A stretch of 45,529 nucleotides of DNA from Hungatella sp. UBA3402. GTDB taxonomy: Bacteria > Bacillota > Clostridia > Lachnospirales > Lachnospiraceae. Below are positions 42,093 through 45,529 of the stretch, one piece after another. The stretch's first letter is position 1; every line of letters begins with the position of its first letter. The stretch spans positions 1 to 45,529 of the forward strand of contig DEPC01000088.1 in assembly GCA_002358555.1 (NCBI GenBank). The letters run 5' to 3'. Made by a program: the position numbers and the translations under genes. The notes below the pieces were generated by a model, which was not told where the DNA came from, did not search any database, and saw only the letters and a program-made list of their open reading frames with translations.

Positions 42093-42460
42093 GTTCCAAT
42101 CCTTCCTTTCCTGCTGGCTCTTTTTATTTCCTGCTTTCTTTTTTCCTTTTTCAACCCACTCGCGGTAGTAAGGAGCAAGACAACTACGTGGATTGCTTTC
42201 TGTCAGTGAAGGATACCGCTTTCGCTCCGCCGCCACTGCCCTTAAGTCTGTTTCTGGCAATTTCTCCCCCGTCTAAAAGGAGACGGCACCTTGCTTTTTA
42301 TCCTAAAAGGCGATTTATATGGAGGTAATAGCCAATAATATTTACTTGTATGAATATTATACCATTCTTTTTTGAAATTTACTATCTTATTTTACTCAAA
42401 AGCTACAATTTTATAACTTCTGAATCCTTATGTAAACAGTATTTCTCTTTATTTTCTTTT
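42093..42460. other. Intergenic region with a GC-rich structured island
   Basis: These 368 bases lie between the small membrane protein gene and pcrA. The part at about 42110-42300 is richer in GC and includes a perfect hairpin CCGTCT-AAAAGG-AGACGG (42269-42286). An open frame runs through it into the small protein, but it has no ribosome site and looks non-coding. The part from 42310 to 42460 is AT-rich and shows nothing clear. Confidence 0.4.
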
Positions 42461-44878
42461 TTAATTGATCTTCTCCAATTTGGCAAAGGAAGCAAACACC
42501 TTCTTTACCGCTACATTGTCAAATTCCACAGTTACTTCAAAATCTTTTGGTCCGTCCTTAATTTCTTGGACAATCCCTTTTCCAAATTTTATATGCTTTA
42601 CCATATCTCCAACCCCATAGTCCAAGCCTTTTGCTCTTGAAATAGTAAATGGTTTTCCAAATCCTGGTGACGCCATAGAATTCGGCTTAGAAGATGAACT
42701 GCCTGTTTGTGTTGCATATGGATTAGGACCAGGGTAAAATCCTACAGCCCCAGCACTGATGCTGCTAAGACCCCTAGAGGCTCTTTTCATTCCTTGCTTT
42801 CCCTGCAAAGCTCCACTGGACTTATCTGTCTGTCTGTTCTGATTCCCATTTCCAGATGTTCTCCATCTATTTTCTTCCCAAGAAGGCTTCTCCTGCCATC
42901 GAAAAGAAACTCCCCTATCTACAGGACTGTCAAAAAGCTCTTCTGGAATTTCTTCCAGAAAACGGCTTATATCATTTCTCCTTGTCTCTCCTCGAATCAT
43001 ACGTGCTCTAGCTGCAGTTAGAGTCAAATTCTTTTTAGCCCTAGTAATTCCCACATAACATAGCCGACGCTCCTCCTCCAAATTCCCGAGGTCTCCTGAC
43101 ATTACAGCCATATAGCTGGGAAACAAGCCTTCTTCCATACCACTTAAATATACATTCTCAAATTCCAGCCCCTTGGCACTATGAAGGGTCATCAAGGTCA
43201 CTCTGTTTTCTCTCTGATCTAATTGGTCGATATCAGCCACAAGAGATACTTCCTCTAAAAATTCTTCTAATGTAGGATTTTTTGTATCATTCCAATAGCT
43301 AGTGGCTTTATTTATCAGCTCTCCGATATTTTCCATTCGGCTTTCTGCTTCTTCCTCCCCCTCGTTTTCCAGCTCTGCCCGATATCCAGATTCCTCCACA
43401 ATATCTTCTATCAACTGACGTAGAGAATATTCTTTTTGCTTCATCCGTCCCCGAAAATCTTCAATCAACTCTATAAATCGACTAATCTTATCTGCTGCCT
43501 TTCCAAGTCCTGAAATCTCCCCTGCTTTATGCATAGCATCATAAAGGCTATTATTATTTGCGGCTGCAAATGTAGTCAGCTTTGCTATGGAAGTAGCTCC
43601 AATTCCTCGTTTGGGTACATTTATGATTCGACCCACTGCCAAGTCATCTCTTCCATTGGAGATTGTCTTCATATAAGCCAATATATCTTTAATCTCTTTT
43701 CTCTGGTAGAAGTTCACTCCTCCCACAAGCCGATAGGGAATATTGAACTGGATACACTGTTCTTCCAAAAGACGGGACTGAGCATTGGTGCGATATAATA
43801 CCACACATTCCTGGTATGGATAACCTTTTGACAAAATATCTCGGATAATAAATTCAGCTTCCTCATATGCCTGGTCCAATCTCTGAAAATGGATAAGAGG
43901 CCCTTTTCCATTGCTTGTCCACAAGGTCTTATCTTTTCTTCCTCGGTTATTCCTGATAACCAAATTGGCAGCATCCAAAATATTTTGAGTAGAACGATAA
44001 TTCTGCTCTAACTTCACTACCTTTGCCCCAGAAAAAGAATCCTCAAAGTTTAAAATATTTCCAATATCAGCTCCCCGAAACCTATAGATGGATTGGTCAT
44101 CATCACCTACCACACATAAATTTTTGTACTTGCCAGCTAACAGATGTACCAACTCAAACTGAGCTTTATTAGTATCCTGGTACTCGTCAATCATAATATA
44201 GCGGAAACGCTCCTGATAAAAGTCAAGAACCATAGGCTGAGTGCGAAACAGTTGTACTGTCTTCATAATCAAGTCATCAAAGTCCAAAGCATTATTCTTT
44301 TTTAGACATCTCTGATATTCCTGATAAATCTTTGCCACGGTCTGCTCATGGATATCTCCCTGTGCATTTTTTAAATATTCCTCTGGCGTGATTAGTTCAT
44401 CTTTGGCATTAGAAATATGGGCCATAACATCTCGTTCTTTATACAGCTTAGAATCTACATCCATGATTTTATAGACTTGTTTCATCACCGTTTTTTGGTC
44501 ATCTGTATCATAGATGGTAAAATTAGTTTCATATCCCAAAAACTCAATATGCCTTCTTAAAATTCTGACACAAGTAGAATGGAAAGTACTGACCCAGACA
44601 CTGTCTGCCCCAAAATGTACCTGCTGATTCACTCGGTCCCTCATCTCTCCTGCTGCTTTGTTGGTAAATGTAATAGCCAAAATATTCCATGGATTTACCT
44701 GCTTTTCTTCTATTAGATAGGCAATCCTGTGAACTAACACTCTAGTTTTCCCCGAGCCTGCTCCTGCCAGTACTAGCAATGGTCCCTCTGTACAAAATAC
44801 TGCTTCCTGCTGCATGGGATTTAAGGCTTCATAGCCTTTGGAAAAATCTATTTCCTGCCCTGCTCTCTCATTATTCAT
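42461..44878 (-). CDS. pcrA: ATP-dependent DNA helicase PcrA/UvrD type
   Basis: This 805-aa superfamily 1A 3'-5' helicase acts in nucleotide excision repair, replication restart and removal of RecA from DNA. All motifs are visible: Q motif (NPMQQEAV), Walker A AGAGSGKTRVL (about 39-49), Ia AITFTNKAAGEMRDRV, Walker B DEYQDTNKAQFEL, III VGDDDQSIYRFRGADIGNI, IV VKLEQNYRSTQNIL, V LMTLHSAKGLEFENVYLSGM and VI EERRLCYVGITRAKKNLTL. A disordered linker (about 640-740) leads to a C-terminal Tudor-like RNA polymerase-binding domain (DMVKHIKFGKGIVQEIKDG), typical of Gram-positive PcrA. The ATG follows AAAGG by 9 nt. It appears to be a one-gene unit. Confidence 0.97.
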   Translation of the reverse strand: MNNERAGQEIDFSKGYEALNPMQQEAVFCTEGPLLVLAGAGSGKTRVLVHRIAYLIEEKQVNPWNILAITFTNKAAGEMRDRVNQQVHFGADSVWVSTFHSTCVRILRRHIEFLGYETNFTIYDTDDQKTVMKQVYKIMDVDSKLYKERDVMAHISNAKDELITPEEYLKNAQGDIHEQTVAKIYQEYQRCLKKNNALDFDDLIMKTVQLFRTQPMVLDFYQERFRYIMIDEYQDTNKAQFELVHLLAGKYKNLCVVGDDDQSIYRFRGADIGNILNFEDSFSGAKVVKLEQNYRSTQNILDAANLVIRNNRGRKDKTLWTSNGKGPLIHFQRLDQAYEEAEFIIRDILSKGYPYQECVVLYRTNAQSRLLEEQCIQFNIPYRLVGGVNFYQRKEIKDILAYMKTISNGRDDLAVGRIINVPKRGIGATSIAKLTTFAAANNNSLYDAMHKAGEISGLGKAADKISRFIELIEDFRGRMKQKEYSLRQLIEDIVEESGYRAELENEGEEEAESRMENIGELINKATSYWNDTKNPTLEEFLEEVSLVADIDQLDQRENRVTLMTLHSAKGLEFENVYLSGMEEGLFPSYMAVMSGDLGNLEEERRLCYVGITRAKKNLTLTAARARMIRGETRRNDISRFLEEIPEELFDSPVDRGVSFRWQEKPSWEENRWRTSGNGNQNRQTDKSSGALQGKQGMKRASRGLSSISAGAVGFYPGPNPYATQTGSSSSKPNSMASPGFGKPFTISRAKGLDYGVGDMVKHIKFGKGIVQEIKDGPKDFEVTVEFDNVAVKKVFASFAKLEKIN

Positions 44879-44913
44879 AGTTTTAAACCTTTCCTTTTTG
44901 TAGGACGTAAGCT

Positions 44914-44948
44914 AAGAAGGCCCTGCTGTTTACAGGACCTTCTTTTTT
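44914..44948 (+). terminator. Hairpin between pcrA and the glycogen phosphorylase gene
   Basis: A 12-bp stem with one mismatch (AAGAAGGCCCTG at 44914-44925, with 44933-44944) has a 7-nt loop and is followed by a T run on the plus strand. No plus-strand gene leads into it. On the minus strand pairing is complete (a G-U) but no T run follows, so it may stop antisense transcripts or act imperfectly both ways. Confidence 0.45.
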
Positions 44949-45003
44949 ATGTGCAGAAATGTATAAAAAATCATACTACTGAAACAATATACTCCCTACA
45001 CGA

Positions 45004-45029
45004 CGAGAAAGGAAAATTTTTCCTTCTCG
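45004..45029. repeat. Near-perfect palindrome downstream of the phosphorylase gene
   Basis: CGAGAAAGGAAAA and TTTTTCCTTCTCG pair over about 12 bp with one bulged base and almost no loop. It is 53 bp beyond the phosphorylase stop codon. It could take part in 3'-end formation together with the next hairpin. Confidence 0.4.
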
Positions 45030-45082
45030 ATTCTCCATATATTTTATTATACTGTGGTTCTTTGCACCTTGTCAATAACAAG

Positions 45083-45529
45083 CTACACCTGTTTTGGTGT
45101 CTCTTTATCTAATTTCCAGATATCTTCATTGTACTGGGCAATGGTTCTGTCAGAGGAGAAAAATCCAGCTTTGCTGATATTCACCAGCATCTTGCGCATC
45201 CATGAATCTCTATCTTCAAAATCTTTATATGCCTGTTCTTTCACTCTCACATAATCTTCAAAATCCAGCAAGGTCATAAACCAGTCTTTATTCAATAATT
45301 CATGGTAAAGTCTTTCTAGATTTTCCTTTTGTCCAATCTTCATCAGCTCTGGCCCTACAATGAAGTCTACTGCCGTCTTAATCACCTCACTATTTTCATA
45401 GTAATTGCGGGAACAATAATCTCTCTTGTTATAATGTTCAATTACTGTCTCACTGTGCTGGCCAAAGATATAGATATTGTCATTGCCCACCAGCTCTGCA
45501 ATTTCCACATTGGCTCCGTCCATGGTTCC
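45083..45529 (-). CDS. Glycogen/starch phosphorylase, C-terminal part (5' end outside window)
   Basis: The C-terminal 148 residues of a GT35 glycogen/maltodextrin phosphorylase, which releases glucose-1-phosphate from alpha-1,4-glucans with PLP. The frame is open to the window edge, where GTMDGANVEIAE is the conserved motif after the PLP-lysine region. NIYIFGQHSETV, then DWFMTLLDFEDYVRVKEQAY, and MLVNISKAGFFSSDRTIAQY with NEDIWKL close the protein in the usual way. The catalytic lysine and most of the enzyme lie beyond the window. glgP and malP cannot be distinguished from this part. Confidence 0.93.
   Translation of the reverse strand, partial: GTMDGANVEIAELVGNDNIYIFGQHSETVIEHYNKRDYCSRNYYENSEVIKTAVDFIVGPELMKIGQKENLERLYHELLNKDWFMTLLDFEDYVRVKEQAYKDFEDRDSWMRKMLVNISKAGFFSSDRTIAQYNEDIWKLDKETPKQV

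Noticed and set aside
42093..42260. 56-residue N-terminal extension of the small acidic membrane protein.
   Set aside because: A clear ribosome site precedes the internal ATG at 42092, and the extension lies in a GC-rich structured island without its own start signals.
1..45529. CRISPR arrays, rRNA and tRNA genes, complete insertion sequences or prophage structural genes.
   Set aside because: No regularly spaced direct repeats, no recognisable tRNA arms or CCA ends, and no active transposase or phage structural protein were seen. The recombinase-like gene is degenerate and belongs to the polysaccharide operon.

Overview
The window looks like a chromosomal segment of a low-GC, monoderm Firmicute of the class Clostridia, most likely Lachnospiraceae. 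The signs are strong AGGAGG-type ribosome sites, AgrC-like GHKL kinases with a LytTR regulator, an archaeal-type aspartyl-tRNA synthetase beside gatCAB, a Spo0E-like mini-gene, a YfhO/GtrA pair and large lipoprotein solute-binding proteins. The species cannot be fixed from the sequence alone. Almost all genes lie on the minus strand.

Region 1 (1-7767) is an extracellular or capsular polysaccharide operon read leftwards out of the window. In transcription order it holds a 63-aa protein, a tyrosine recombinase that has lost its catalytic residues, a hexapeptide acyltransferase, three GT4 glycosyltransferases, a Stealth-type sugar-phosphate transferase and a WfgS-like GT2. It starts from a consensus promoter facing a divergent XRE repressor gene. 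Near-identical palindromes (TTCATTG-W-CAATGAA) cover the -35 box of each promoter, so the region reads as a compact phage-like switch controlling surface polysaccharide.

Region 2 (7800-18069) holds a MATE exporter and an unusual five-gene operon: a propeller-plus-solute-binding lipoprotein, two CUT1-type sugar permeases, a long coiled-coil HlyD-like adaptor and a small MacB-core-like membrane protein. No ATPase is encoded. A divergent OmpR-type two-component system shares with it a symmetric control region built on a long inverted repeat.

Region 3 (18035-27473) holds argH, a YfhO membrane protein with its GtrA partner, an orphan GspL/PilM-like protein, and two tandem GHKL sensor kinases with one LytTR regulator. 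No AgrB/AgrD genes are visible. Region 4 (28019-36312) is housekeeping: class Ic aspartate aminotransferase, gatB-gatA-gatC and aspS (the indirect asparaginylation set), a 51-aa Spo0E-like phosphatase, and ychF. Region 5 (36313-45529) holds two paralogous chemoreceptors, an RlmD/RlmCD-type methyltransferase, a small acidic membrane protein, the PcrA helicase and the 3' end of a glycogen phosphorylase.

The intergenic spaces in regions 4 and 5 contain several structured elements (palindromes, a MITE-like element, GC-richer islands) that the genes do not explain. The most promising points are the repressor/degenerate-recombinase switch on the polysaccharide operon, and the hybrid importer-adaptor operon with its symmetric control region.
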